From Amycolatopsis sacchari (lineage in GTDB: Bacteria; Actinomycetota; Actinomycetes; Mycobacteriales; Pseudonocardiaceae): a stretch of DNA of 64,000 nt. Location: NCBI RefSeq assembly GCF_900114035.1, contig NZ_FORP01000012.1, forward strand, positions 1 to 64,000. The letters run 5' to 3'. The notes under the pieces were generated by a model. It was not told the DNA's origin. It worked only from the letters and a program-made list of their open reading frames with translations, and did not search any database. Below are positions 17,270 through 25,257 of this stretch, in pieces (positions within the stretch are counted from its first letter, which is position 1; every line of letters begins with the position of its first letter). The position numbers were made by a program, and so were the translations under genes.

Positions 17270-17866
17270 TCAGGGCATGAAGGAGTGGACGTAGGCGAGC
17301 GCCGCCTTCATCGACGCCCGCAGGGGTTCGGCGGTGCGCAGCGTCCGGCTGAGGAGCCCGCCGCCCTGCAGCGCCGCGAGCAGTGCCATCGACAGTTCGT
17401 CCAGATCGGCCTCGGCGCGCAGCTCGCCCCGTTCCCGCATGGCCTTCAGGCCGTCGTGCAGCAGCGACTGCCAGCGTTCGAACACGTTGCACAGGTCTTC
17501 GCGGAGCTGGTCGTCGGCCGGACCGAGCTCGCCCGCCAGTGAGGTCAGCGTGCAGTCCCCGCGGCCGTGGTTGTGCTCCTGGTGCTCGACCGCGGCGTCG
17601 GCCCACGCACGCAGGGCCTCGAAGCTGTCCAGCGGGCCCATGACCGGCTCGCCGGGCACGAGCGGCGCCTCGGCCTGGCGGAGGATGACCGCCCTGATCA
17701 GGGCCTGCTTGCTGTCGAAGTAGTGGTAGAGCTGCGACCCGCTGATCCCCGCCGCCTTGCGCACGTCCTCGGTGCTGGTGCCCGCCACGCCGCGGTGGGC
17801 GATGAGCTCGGCCGCCGCCTCCAGGATGCGTTCCCTGGTCGCCTGGCCTTTGCGGGTCAACGTCAC
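17270..17866 (-). CDS. TetR-family regulator
   Basis: A 198-residue TetR-type repressor. The N-terminal HTH is clear (TRERILEAAAELIAHRGVAGTSTEDVRKAAGISGSQLYHYFDSKQALIRAV). The C-terminal half is an effector domain of the kind found in NemR/AcrR-like regulators of redox enzymes. It is divergent from an F420-dependent oxidoreductase gene, with two near-identical 16-bp palindromes between them. GTG 17866 lies 7 bp after a TAGACT box (17878-17873), consistent with leaderless expression that would be blocked by binding at the adjacent operator. Confidence 0.9.
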   Translation of the reverse strand: MTLTRKGQATRERILEAAAELIAHRGVAGTSTEDVRKAAGISGSQLYHYFDSKQALIRAVILRQAEAPLVPGEPVMGPLDSFEALRAWADAAVEHQEHNHGRGDCTLTSLAGELGPADDQLREDLCNVFERWQSLLHDGLKAMRERGELRAEADLDELSMALLAALQGGGLLSRTLRTAEPLRASMKAALAYVHSFMP

Positions 17867-17884
17867 GACGCCAGTCTACCGGAC

Positions 17885-17934
17885 TGGGTTGCGCAACCCA
17901 GATTTGGCGAGTACGAATTGGGTTCATCAACCCA
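17885..17934. promoter_or_regulatory. Twin TetR operators
   Basis: Two palindromes with the same arms: TGGGTTGCGCAACCCA at 17885-17900 (perfect) and TGGGTTCATCAACCCA at 17919-17934 (perfect arms, 4-bp centre). Their centres are 34 bp apart, about three helical turns, so two dimers could bind one face. They occupy the divergent promoter region between the TetR and F420 oxidoreductase genes. Confidence 0.85.
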
Positions 17935-17948
17935 GAAAGGATCCCCGC

Positions 17949-18662
17949 GTGAAACTGGGACTGGGACTGCCCCACTACAGCGACGAAGCCGCCCCGGACC
18001 GGATCGTCGCGTTCGCCCAGCGCGCGGAAGCGCTGGGGTACGACTCGGTGTGGGCGCTCGAACGCCTGCTCCGTCCCGTCGAGCCGCGCAACCCGCCGTG
18101 GGAAGGCATGCGGCCGCCGCAGTACTACGCCCGCGTATTCGACCCGATCGAGACCGTGACCTACGTCGCGGCCCACACGCGGACCATCCGGCTCGGCACC
18201 AGTGTCATCGATCCCGTGAGCTACCAGGGACGCTTCTACCGCATCCCGCCATCAGAGGTCGGGCCGAAGCCGCTGCGGGAAGGCGGTGTGCCGGTCCTCA
18301 TCGGCGTGCTGCCCCAGGCCGAAGCCTCCGTCGAACGGGCCGGCCGGATGGGGCTCGGCCTGCACCCCATGGCCTTCGACTGGAAGAGCCTCGAACACCA
18401 GCTCACCCTCTTCCGCGAGACGACGCCCAGCGGCCGCGAGCCCGGCCCCGTCGTCGTCCGGGTCAACAACCCGGTCACCGAAACCCCGCTCGACGAGGCC
18501 GACCGCACGCCGTTGTCCGGCTCGGTGGAGCAGGTGAGGGCGGACCTCCAGCGCGCCGCCGAGCTGGGCATCGACTACGTCATGTGGGACCTCACGGCGG
18601 GCTTCGTCCCCTACGACGTCCAGCTCCGCCTCCTCGAACCGCTGATCGAAGCGAAGCCCTGA
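17949..18662 (+). pseudogene. F420 luciferase-like oxidoreductase, internally deleted
   Basis: In-frame ORF of 237 residues starting GTG 17949 (GAAAGG site). The N-terminal half matches LLM-class F420 enzymes (GLGLPHYSDEA, RAEALGYDSVWALERLL, TRTIRLGTSV) and the C-terminal half resumes with GRFYRIPPSEVGPKP. The usual middle part, containing ARRLxTLDxLSGGRLxxGLGxGW and about 60 residues in all, is missing; the junction is near residues 88-90 (about 18208-18220). Loss of a beta/alpha unit from the TIM barrel probably abolishes normal function, although no stop or frameshift is present. Its regulator and operators remain intact. It could instead be a genuinely shortened variant. Confidence 0.72.
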
Positions 18663-18684
18663 CCGGGAACCGCAGCGGCCCGGG

Positions 18685-19767
18685 CTAGAGCCAGTCCTCC
18701 GCGACCCGGGCCGCGAGCTGCTCCAGCAACGCCGCGGTCTCCGTCATGCACCGCTGGACGTCCGGCTCGATGTCCGTCAGCCCGTACCCGGCCGAAAACC
18801 CGTGCTGCCGCAGGGTTTCCCGGTCGAGCGTCACGCGTCCGGCGACCGCGACCACCGGCGTCCCGGCCGCTCGTGCCGCGATGCCGGCCGGGCCCTTGCC
18901 GCGCAGCGTCTGCTCGTCGAACGACCCCTCGCCGGTGATCACCAGGTCGGCCCCGGGCAGCTTCTCCGCGAACCCGGTCAGCTCCAGCACCACGTCGATC
19001 CCGGAGCGGAACGTCGCGCCGAGGAGCGCCAGCGCCCCGAAGCCCGTGCCGCCCGCCGCTCCCGCGCCGGGCGCGTCCGCGAACTGCGTGCCGACGACCT
19101 CGGCGAAGTGCGCGAGCGCCCGGTCCAGCAGCTCGATGTCCTCGGGCGTGGCGCCCTTCTGCGGCCCGTACACCGCGGCCGCGCCGTGTTCGCCGAGCAA
19201 TGGGTTGTCGACGTCGCTCGCCAGCACGATCTCCGCCTTGCGCAGACCGCTGAGGTCGATCGTCGCCAGGTCCAGCAAAGCCTTGCCGCCCAACGGGAGT
19301 TCGCGCCCCTCGGCGTCGAGCAGGCGCGCGCCGAGCCCCTGCACGAGGCCCGCACCGCCGTCGGTGCTCGCGCTGCCGCCCAGCCCGAGCACGACCTTCG
19401 TGCACCCGTTGTCGAGCGCGTGCGCGATGACCTCGCCGACGCCGAGCGTGGTGGCCGTCAACGGCGCGAGTTCGGTCATCATGCTCAGCCCGGACACCGC
19501 CGCCAGCTCGACGATCGCCGTGTCGTCCTTGCGCGCGTACCCCGTGCGCACCCGCTCGCCCGTCGGCCCGGTCGCCTCGGCCGGCACGAACTCGAACCCC
19601 GCCGCGACCGCCGCCGCCACCGTGCCGTCCCCGCCGTCCGCGATCGGGCACTCCAGCGTCTCGACGCCGGGCACCGCCCGCCGCAGCCCCGCCGCGATGG
19701 CGTCCGCGACCTCCTCCGCGGGCAGCGTTCCCTTGAACTTGTCCGGCGCGATCACGACTCTGGGCAC
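18685..19767 (-). CDS. glxK: Glycerate kinase
   Basis: A 360-residue glycerate kinase of the GlxK/GarK family. The start is marked by VIAPDKFKGTLPAEEVADAIA after GTG 19767, and the conserved CPIADGGDGT, LGLGGSASTDGGAG and TGEGSFDEQT motifs follow. It phosphorylates glycerate to 2-phosphoglycerate, feeding glyoxylate-derived carbon into glycolysis. The 5' end overlaps the GCS2-ligase gene by 16 bp, with GGAAGGGAG upstream as ribosome site. Long upstream extensions of the frame overlap other genes and are not real. Confidence 0.92.
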   Translation of the reverse strand: MPRVVIAPDKFKGTLPAEEVADAIAAGLRRAVPGVETLECPIADGGDGTVAAAVAAGFEFVPAEATGPTGERVRTGYARKDDTAIVELAAVSGLSMMTELAPLTATTLGVGEVIAHALDNGCTKVVLGLGGSASTDGGAGLVQGLGARLLDAEGRELPLGGKALLDLATIDLSGLRKAEIVLASDVDNPLLGEHGAAAVYGPQKGATPEDIELLDRALAHFAEVVGTQFADAPGAGAAGGTGFGALALLGATFRSGIDVVLELTGFAEKLPGADLVITGEGSFDEQTLRGKGPAGIAARAAGTPVVAVAGRVTLDRETLRQHGFSAGYGLTDIEPDVQRCMTETAALLEQLAARVAEDWL

Positions 19768-20900
19768 CGCGGACTCCCTTCCCGCATCTCCGCCACCAGA
19801 GACGCGACCACTGCCTTGAGGCTGCCGTTGTGCTCCCGCGCCACCGCGCGCTGCCGCTGGTAGCTCGCCCCGTGCTTGAGGATCGTCTCGATCCCGCGCA
19901 GCTCCGCGACGCAGTCCAGCCGCCGGGCCACCGGTTCCAGCCGGTCGAGCAGGTCGGCGACGTCGTCGGTCACCAGCCGTTCGCGCCCGGCCGCGTCGAG
20001 GATGACGATCGCGTCCAGCCCGTACCGCGCGGCCCGCCACTTGTTCTCCTGCACGTGCCACGGCGGCAGCCGCGGCAGCTCCTCGCCGCGGTCGAGCCGT
20101 TCGCTGAAGTCGTCGACGAGGCACTGCGTGAGCGCGGCGATCGCGCTCACCTCCGCCAGCGTCGGTAGCCCGTCGCACACCCGCATCTCGATCGTGCCGA
20201 AGTGCGGGGCGGGCCGGATGTCCCAGCGGATCTCCGAGAGGTGGTCGATCACCCCGGTGGTGAACATGTCGTCCACGTAGTGCTCCAGCTCGGCCCACTC
20301 GCGGAACTGGAACGGCAGCCCCGCCGTGGGCAGCTGCTGGAACATCAGCGCGCGGTTCGACGCGTACCCGGTGTCCTCCGCGCCCCAGTACGGCGACGAC
20401 GCCGACAGCGCCTGCAGGTGCGGCGCGTAGTTCAGCAACGCGTCGAGCACCGGCAGCACCTTGTCGCGGGAGTCGAGCCCGACGTGCACGTGGACGCCGT
20501 AGATCAGCATCTGCCGGCCCCACCACTGCGTGCGGTCGATGAGCTTCTGGTACCGCGCCTTGTCGGTGACCTTCTGCTGGTACCACTGGGAGAACGGGTG
20601 CGTGCCGGCGCAGAACACCTCGACGCCCAGCGGGTCGATCACCGAGTGCACGGTCTCCAGCGACCCGCTCAGGTCCGCCGCGACCTCGCCGACCGTCTCG
20701 CACACCCCGGTGATGATCTCGATGGTGTTGAGCAGCAGCTCCTGCTTGATCTTCGGGTGTTCCCGCTGCCCGTCCGGCCGCACCGCCTCCAGGATGCGCT
20801 CGGCGACCGACGAGAGCTCGCCGCTGCGGCGGTCCACGAGGGCGAGCTCCCACTCGGCCCCCACCGTCGAGCGCCGCGACGGTGTGAAGTCGATCCGCAT
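19752..20900 (-). CDS. Glutamate-cysteine ligase family 2 protein
   Basis: A 382-residue carboxylate-amine ligase of the GCS2/YbdK type. The N-terminal TVGAEWELALVDRRSGEL holds the catalytic Glu pair, with QELLLNTIEIITGVC, MLIYGVHVHVGLDSRDK and GTIEMRVCDGLPTL further on. It could make gamma-glutamyl amides; a mycothiol-producing organism does not need it for glutathione. It begins 1 bp after the stop of the small membrane-protein gene and overlaps glycerate kinase by 16 bp, so a four-gene minus-strand transcript from the lipase gene onward is likely. A more distant paralogue is at 9069-10220. Confidence 0.88.
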   Translation of the reverse strand: MRIDFTPSRRSTVGAEWELALVDRRSGELSSVAERILEAVRPDGQREHPKIKQELLLNTIEIITGVCETVGEVAADLSGSLETVHSVIDPLGVEVFCAGTHPFSQWYQQKVTDKARYQKLIDRTQWWGRQMLIYGVHVHVGLDSRDKVLPVLDALLNYAPHLQALSASSPYWGAEDTGYASNRALMFQQLPTAGLPFQFREWAELEHYVDDMFTTGVIDHLSEIRWDIRPAPHFGTIEMRVCDGLPTLAEVSAIAALTQCLVDDFSERLDRGEELPRLPPWHVQENKWRAARYGLDAIVILDAAGRERLVTDDVADLLDRLEPVARRLDCVAELRGIETILKHGASYQRQRAVAREHNGSLKAVVASLVAEMREGSPRCPES

Positions 20901-21386
20901 TCAGACCTGCGCGCCGTTGCTCGGATCCGCGCCGTCCGGCGGCCCCTGCTTGACGCGCAACAGCAGCAACGCGATCGCGGTCGCCAGCGCCAGGATGCCG
21001 AGCGGGGTGCCGACCGTGGCGTTGATGCCGACGAGGCCGGGCGCGATCAGCAGGAACAGGCCGATCAGGAACAGCAGCAGGACGACGAACGCGCCCTTGC
21101 CGGGCCGGGGGAGCGGCGGCGGCTCCGGCGGCACGTAGTGCTCGTCGTCGTCGGCCGGGTCGTCCCCGAGCACGGTGTCCTCCCACGCCGTGCCCCCGGT
21201 CCGCCACTGCGGCTGCTCGGGCTCGGCCGGCGGTGCTTTTTCGGCCTTCTCGGCGCGCTCCGCCTTCTCCGGCCGGGGCTCCACGGGTTCGTCGAGGAAC
21301 TCGCCGACGCCCTCGGCGCGCAGGTCGGCGACGATGGCCGCGAACGTCGCGTCCACGTCCTCCGGGTCGGTGCCGTGCGAGTTCAT
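20901..21386 (-). CDS. Acidic-linker membrane protein, two TM segments
   Basis: A 161-residue protein I do not recognise. The N-terminal part is acidic and Glu/Pro/Lys-rich (KAERAEKAEKAPPAEPEQP), with a predicted cytoplasmic linker. The C-terminal part has two closely spaced membrane helices (AFVVLLLFLIGLFLLIAPGLVGI and LGILALATAIALLLLRV). It overlaps the lipase gene by 4 bp at its start and abuts the GCS2 gene at its end. Similar small two-helix proteins with charged linkers are common, uncharacterised actinobacterial families. Confidence 0.72.
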   Translation of the reverse strand: MNSHGTDPEDVDATFAAIVADLRAEGVGEFLDEPVEPRPEKAERAEKAEKAPPAEPEQPQWRTGGTAWEDTVLGDDPADDDEHYVPPEPPPLPRPGKGAFVVLLLFLIGLFLLIAPGLVGINATVGTPLGILALATAIALLLLRVKQGPPDGADPSNGAQV

Positions 21387-22138
21387 CGCGATCCCACCTG
21401 CTCGTGTGCGAACTCGACGCTGCGCTCGAAGATCAGCGGGGCGTCATGGTCGAGGGTAGCCACGTGGAAGCTGTTCTCCAGCACCACCTCGGTGACGTTT
21501 TCGCTGCGCACCCCCGCCAGCACGAGCTCCGCGTTGACGGGCTCGACGACGTGGTCGGCGCGGGAGCGGAACAGCAGCAGCGGCTGCGTCACCTTGTCCA
21601 GGTCGGCGCGCACCAGGCGCCACAGCTGCGCGAGGCTCGCGGCGGCGCGCACCGGGGTGCGGGGGTAGGCCAGCTCGGTCACCCCGGGCTTGGCGATGTC
21701 GTTCGCGATCGCGGGCACCGACGGCAGCACGCGGCCCAGCAGCGGCAGCAGTTTCGCGTCGCGGCGCAGTGTCGTGACCGACGGGTTGACCAGCACGAGC
21801 CCGGCGACCTGCTCGCCGAAGTCCTCGGCGAGGCGCAACGCGAGCGTGCCGCCCATCGACAGGCCGAACACGAACACCGACTCGCACGTCTCGCGCAACG
21901 CGAGCAGCTCGGTGCGCAGGCAGCCGTACCAGTCGTGCCACGTGGTGCGGTTGAGCTCCGGCCAGGACGTGCCGTGGCCGGGCAGGCGCGGGCAGCGGAC
22001 CGTGAAGCCGCGCTCGGCCAGGTACTCGCCCCACGGCCGCATGCTCTGCGGCGTGCTGGTGAAGCCGTGGCACAGCAGCACGCCGGCCTCGACCGACCCG
22101 GTGTGCGAGAACGGCTCCGCACCGGCGAGCACGGGCAT
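21383..22138 (-). CDS. Alpha/beta hydrolase (monoacylglycerol lipase/Est30-like)
   Basis: A 251-residue hydrolase of the carboxylesterase/monoglyceride-lipase group. Visible motifs are CHGFTSTPQSMRPWGEYLAE at the oxyanion hole, the nucleophile elbow GLSMGG, FRSRADHVV for the Asp and NSFHVATLDHD for the His. ATG 22138 begins the conserved protein; the much longer frame upstream crosses the divergent acyltransferase gene. It overlaps the small membrane-protein gene by 4 bp. With PlsC transcribed divergently, a role in glycerolipid turnover is plausible. Confidence 0.88.
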   Translation of the reverse strand: MPVLAGAEPFSHTGSVEAGVLLCHGFTSTPQSMRPWGEYLAERGFTVRCPRLPGHGTSWPELNRTTWHDWYGCLRTELLALRETCESVFVFGLSMGGTLALRLAEDFGEQVAGLVLVNPSVTTLRRDAKLLPLLGRVLPSVPAIANDIAKPGVTELAYPRTPVRAAASLAQLWRLVRADLDKVTQPLLLFRSRADHVVEPVNAELVLAGVRSENVTEVVLENSFHVATLDHDAPLIFERSVEFAHEQVGSR

Positions 22139-22319
22139 GATCCGTCCGCCCTTCTCCGCTGACCTGACCCGCACCATCGTCGCACGCGCGAGCCGATCAG
22201 CACATGCCCGCCGGACCTGTGAGATGCCGCGCACCTCGCGGAGGCGCCGTTGTGCTCGGCCGGTCACGGTTCGTACCCTGGGGGGAAGCTGGTCGGGCGG
22301 GTCGGAAGGGCGAAGCGCG

Positions 22320-23078
22320 GTGTTGTACCGGTTGCTCAAGTGGGTGCTGCTCGGGCCTGCACTCCGGTTGCTGTGGCCCACGAAGGTCACCGGCACCGAG
22401 CACATCCCCGCCACGGGTGGTGCGATCCTCGCCAGTAACCACCTCGCGGTCGCCGACTCGTTCTTCATGCCCCTGCGGGTGCCCCGCCGCGTCACCTTTC
22501 CCGCGAAGTCGGAGTACTTCACCGAAAAGGGGGTCAAGGGCCGGCTGAAGAAGTGGTTCTTCACCGGCGTCGGGCAGATCCCGATCGACCGCTCCGGCGG
22601 CACCGCGGCCCAGGCGGCGCTCGACACCGCGATCCGGCTCCTGCGTGAGGGCCACCTGCTCGGCATCTACCCGGAGGGCACGCGCTCGCCGGACGGGCGG
22701 CTGCACAAGGGCAAGACCGGCGTCGCGCGCATCGCGCTGGAGGCGAAGGTGCCGGTGATCCCGGTCGCGATGATCGGCACCGACGAGGTCAACCCGATCG
22801 GCTCGAAGATGTGGCGGCCGCGCCGGCTGGAGATCCGGTTCGGCAAGCCGCTGGACTTCTCCCGTTACGAGGGGCTGCAGGGCGACCGGTTCGTGGAGCG
22901 CTCGATCACCGACGAGATCATGTACGCCCTGATGGAGCTGTCCGGCCAGGAGTACGTGGACATCTACGCCGCCCGCGCCAAGGAGCTGATGGCGGCCGAG
23001 GCCGCGGGCGTGCGCCCGGCGGTGCCCGCCCAGTCCGCCCGCGAGATCGACCGGGTCCCGGAGTCGAAAGCGTCCTGA
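22320..23078 (+). CDS. plsC: 1-acylglycerol-3-phosphate acyltransferase
   Basis: A 252-residue PlsC-type acyltransferase that acylates lysophosphatidic acid in phospholipid synthesis at the membrane. Motifs are HxxxxD in SNHLAVADSFF, GQIPIDRSGG, YPEGTRSPDG and VPVIPVAMIG. GTG 22320 is preceded by GGAAGGG; the frame is open much further upstream, but that part overlaps the divergent lipase. A TACCCT box at 22273-22278 could be its -10 element. The C-terminal 30 residues are an Ala-rich tail beyond the catalytic fold. Confidence 0.92.
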   Translation: MLYRLLKWVLLGPALRLLWPTKVTGTEHIPATGGAILASNHLAVADSFFMPLRVPRRVTFPAKSEYFTEKGVKGRLKKWFFTGVGQIPIDRSGGTAAQAALDTAIRLLREGHLLGIYPEGTRSPDGRLHKGKTGVARIALEAKVPVIPVAMIGTDEVNPIGSKMWRPRRLEIRFGKPLDFSRYEGLQGDRFVERSITDEIMYALMELSGQEYVDIYAARAKELMAAEAAGVRPAVPAQSAREIDRVPESKAS

Positions 23079-23091
23079 CTAGAGTTTCCCG

Positions 23092-23580
23092 GTGCGATTC
23101 TTCTACGACACCGAGTTCATCGAAGACGGCGTGACGATCGATCTGGTGTCGATAGGGGTCGTGGACGAGCGGGGCCGGGAGTTCTACGCCGTGTCCACCG
23201 ATTTCGACCCCGGCAAGGCGGGGCCCTGGGTGCGGGAGCACGTGCTGCCGAAGCTGCCCTCGCCGGCGGATCCGGCGTGGCGCAGCCGGGAGCGGATCCG
23301 CACCGACCTGCTGGACTTCTTCGGTAAGCCGCCCGGCGGCATCGAGCTGTGGGCCTGGTACGCGGCGTACGACCACGTCGCGCTGGCGCAGCTGTGGGGC
23401 CCGATGCCCGCGCTGCCGCGCCAGCTGCCCCGCTTCACGCGCGACCTGCGCCAGCGCTGGGAGGACGCGGGCAAGCCCAAGCTCCCCTCCCCACCCGCCG
23501 ACGCACACGACGCACTCGCCGACGCCCGCTTCAACCTGGAGCGGTGGCGGATCATCGAGGCCCAGCGCACCCGCCGCTGA
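23092..23580 (+). CDS. DEDDh 3'-5' exoribonuclease
   Basis: A 162-residue exonuclease of the small actinobacterial 3'-exoribonuclease family related to Mycobacterium Rv2179c. The DEDDh residues are visible: YDTEFIEDG (Asp, Glu), WYAAYDHVAL (Asp) and HDALADARFN (His, Asp). It trims RNA 3' ends, possibly adenylate tails. GTG 23092 is exactly 7 bp after TAGAGT (23080-23085), so the mRNA is probably leaderless. The 3' end of this gene (GAGGCCCAGCGCACC and following bases) reappears about 140 bp downstream in the intergenic repeat region. Confidence 0.88.
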   Translation: MRFFYDTEFIEDGVTIDLVSIGVVDERGREFYAVSTDFDPGKAGPWVREHVLPKLPSPADPAWRSRERIRTDLLDFFGKPPGGIELWAWYAAYDHVALAQLWGPMPALPRQLPRFTRDLRQRWEDAGKPKLPSPPADAHDALADARFNLERWRIIEAQRTRR

Positions 23581-23913
23581 GCCCTGACGCCCACCACGCG
23601 CGACGGCTGCGGTGCCCGCGCTCACCGGCGCGCGACAGGCCCCGGCCAGCACCAGGTCTTGGCGGCCTGGCCCGCGGAAGCTCTCCGCACCACGCCGAGG
23701 CCCAGCGCACCCGCCGCTGAGCCCCGATGCCCGCCACGCGCGACGGCTGCGGCGCTCTCCGGCCCACCACGCGCGACGGCGCGGCGCTCCTCGGCGCGCC
23801 ACCTCCCACCGCGCTCACCGGCGCGCGACGGCGCGGCGCTCCTCGGCGCGCCGCGCCCGCCGCGCCCGCGCTCCCCGGCGCTCCTCGGCGCGCCGCGCCC
23901 ACCGCGCCCGCGC
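23581..23913. repeat. Intergenic chimera of duplicated gene tails
   Basis: The 333 bp between two convergent genes is largely copied from them. GAGGCCCAGCGCACCCGCCG followed by CTGAGCCC, the end of the exoribonuclease gene, recurs at about 23697-23725, followed again by the downstream CACGCGCGACGGCTGCGG. A segment at about 23649-23700 (CAGCACCAGGTCTTGGCGGCC ... GGAAGCTCTCC) is a diverged copy of DAHP-synthase coding sequence at about 24026-24075. GCTCACCGGCGCGCGAC, the DAHP-synthase stop region, occurs at 23630, 23815 and 23912. Short GCGCGGCGCTCCTCGGCGCGCC repeats fill 23789-23905. No gene is supported here. Confidence 0.75.
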
Positions 23914-24996
23914 TCACCGGCGCGCGACGGCCCCGGCCAGCTCGTCCAGCAGCTCCGCCGTCGTCGGCCAATCGAGGCACGCGTCCGTGATCGACTGCCC
24001 GTAGGTCAGCTCGGACGCCTGCCCCAGCACCAGATCCTGGCGGCCCGCCTCGAGGAAGCTCTCCAGCATCACGCCGACGATCCCGCGCTCGCCGTCGCCG
24101 ATCCTGGCCGCCAGCTCGCGGACCACGCCCGCCTGCCGGACGTGGTCCTTCCCGCTGTTGCCGTGCGAGGCGTCGACGATCAGCCGCTCGGGCAGGCCGC
24201 TCGCCCGCAGCCGCGCGAGGGTGTCCCGCACGGTTTCCGCGTCGTAGTTCGGGCCGCCGCTGTGCCCGCGCAGGATGACGTGGCAGTCCGGGTTACCCGC
24301 CGTCGTGACGAGGGCGGCCAGGCCGTCGGCGTTGATCCCGGGGAACACGTGGCTCGCCGCGGCCGCGCGCGTCGCGTCCACGGCGACCTGCACGTCGCCC
24401 TCGGTGGAGTTCTTGATCCCCACCGGCATGGACAGCGCGCTGCACAGCTGCCGGTGCACCTGGCTGGCCGCGGTCCGCGCGCCGATCGAACCCCAGCTGA
24501 CGGTGTCGGCGATGTACTGCGGGGTGATCGGGTCGAGGAACTCGCAGCCCACGGGCAGGCCGAGCGCGGAGATGTCGAGCAGCAGCTTGCGGGCGATCCG
24601 CAGCCCCTGGTTGACGGCGTAGCTGCCGTCCAGCCCGGGGTCGTTGATCAGGCCCTTCCAGCCCAGCGTCGTGCGCGGCTTCTCGAAGTACACGCGCATC
24701 ACGACGTGCAGCTGTTCGCGCAGCGCGTCGGCCTTCTCGGCGAGCCGGATGGCGTAGTCGACGGCCGCTTCCGGGTCGTGCACCGAGCACGGGCCCACGA
24801 CGACGAGCAGCCGGTCGTCGTCACCGTTGAGGATGTCGACGGTCGCGGCGCGCCCCTGCGCGACGGTCTTGGCGACGGCCGCGTCCATCGGGTGCTCCTG
24901 GCGGAGCAGGGCGGGGGAGAGCAGCGGGCTCATGCTCACGGTGCGCTGGTCGTCGAGCGCGACCGGGGTTTCCGCGGGGCCTGCGGCGATCTGCAT
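23914..24996 (-). CDS. aroF: DAHP synthase, class I
   Basis: A 360-residue 3-deoxy-7-phosphoheptulonate synthase of the AroF/G/H type, the first step of aromatic amino acid synthesis (phosphoenolpyruvate plus erythrose-4-phosphate). Motifs are VVVGPCSVHDPEAAVDYA, RVYFEKPRTTLGWKGLINDP, LRGHSGGPNYDAE and IVDASHGNSGKDH. ATG 24996 starts the conserved protein; AAAGGA lies 12-17 bases upstream. An aromatic-rich leader ORF (25079-25147) and alternative hairpins precede it, predicting attenuation by aromatic aminoacyl-tRNA supply. Parts of its 3' coding sequence are duplicated in the intergenic region beyond its stop. Confidence 0.94.
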   Translation of the reverse strand: MQIAAGPAETPVALDDQRTVSMSPLLSPALLRQEHPMDAAVAKTVAQGRAATVDILNGDDDRLLVVVGPCSVHDPEAAVDYAIRLAEKADALREQLHVVMRVYFEKPRTTLGWKGLINDPGLDGSYAVNQGLRIARKLLLDISALGLPVGCEFLDPITPQYIADTVSWGSIGARTAASQVHRQLCSALSMPVGIKNSTEGDVQVAVDATRAAAASHVFPGINADGLAALVTTAGNPDCHVILRGHSGGPNYDAETVRDTLARLRASGLPERLIVDASHGNSGKDHVRQAGVVRELAARIGDGERGIVGVMLESFLEAGRQDLVLGQASELTYGQSITDACLDWPTTAELLDELAGAVARR

Positions 24997-25036
24997 GGCG
25001 GTTTCGGTCCTTTCGCGACCGGCCCGCCGTGTGCTG

Positions 25037-25069
25037 CCACCGAGCCGGTCTTCGTTCTCCGGCTCGTGG
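25037..25069 (-). promoter_or_regulatory. Attenuator hairpin before DAHP synthase
   Basis: On the minus strand CCACGAGCCGG (25069-25059), a 10-base loop and CCGGCTCGGTGG (25048-25037) form an 11-bp stem with one bulged G between the leader ORF and aroF. A competing pairing is available: TGGGTGG inside the leader ORF (25114-25108) is complementary to CCACCCA (25072-25066), which includes the start of this stem. The two structures are mutually exclusive, as in leader-peptide attenuation. No U-run follows, so the stem may also act on translation or on Rho. Confidence 0.7.
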
Positions 25070-25078
25070 GTGGCTGGT

Positions 25079-25147
25079 TCAGCGCGCGGCGATCTCGCCG
25101 GCTGGCCCACCCAGGGCCGGCCCGCTAAACCAGAAATACCGCTGCAC
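25079..25147 (-). CDS. Aromatic leader peptide (22 aa) of DAHP synthase
   Basis: GTG 25147 opens a 22-codon ORF whose fourth to seventh residues are Tyr-Phe-Trp-Phe (VQRYFWFS...), ending with a TGA at 25079, 82 bp before aroF. Four consecutive aromatic codons are very unlikely by chance, and aromatic leader peptides before DAHP synthase genes are known in actinobacteria (for example upstream of aroF in corynebacteria). A TAGGGT box at 25160-25155 puts the transcript start at or next to the GTG, so the leader peptide itself is probably translated from a leaderless mRNA. Stalling at the aromatic codons would favour the antiterminator pairing. Confidence 0.8.
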   Translation of the reverse strand: MQRYFWFSGPALGGPAGEIAAR

Positions 25148-25163
25148 GGACACGACCCTACCA

Positions 25164-25208
25164 AAGCGGTGCACCGCTTGACCGATCAAGGCCGGGCTTG
25201 GCTACGCT
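25164..25208. promoter_or_regulatory. Divergent aroF/PFK promoter region with palindrome
   Basis: Contains a perfect 16-bp palindrome AAGCGGTGCACCGCTT (25164-25179), overlapping TTGACC (25178-25183) and a second near-palindrome TTGACCGATCAA (25178-25189). TTGACC with TACGCT (25203-25208, 19-bp spacer) could drive the phosphofructokinase gene; the TAGGGT box for the aroF leader lies just outside at 25160-25155. A regulator binding the palindrome would affect both genes. The regulator is unknown. Confidence 0.5.
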
Positions 25209-25257
25209 GGCGCCCACAAGTGTGATCCAGGACAAACTTTCGAAAGGGCTGGTTCCC

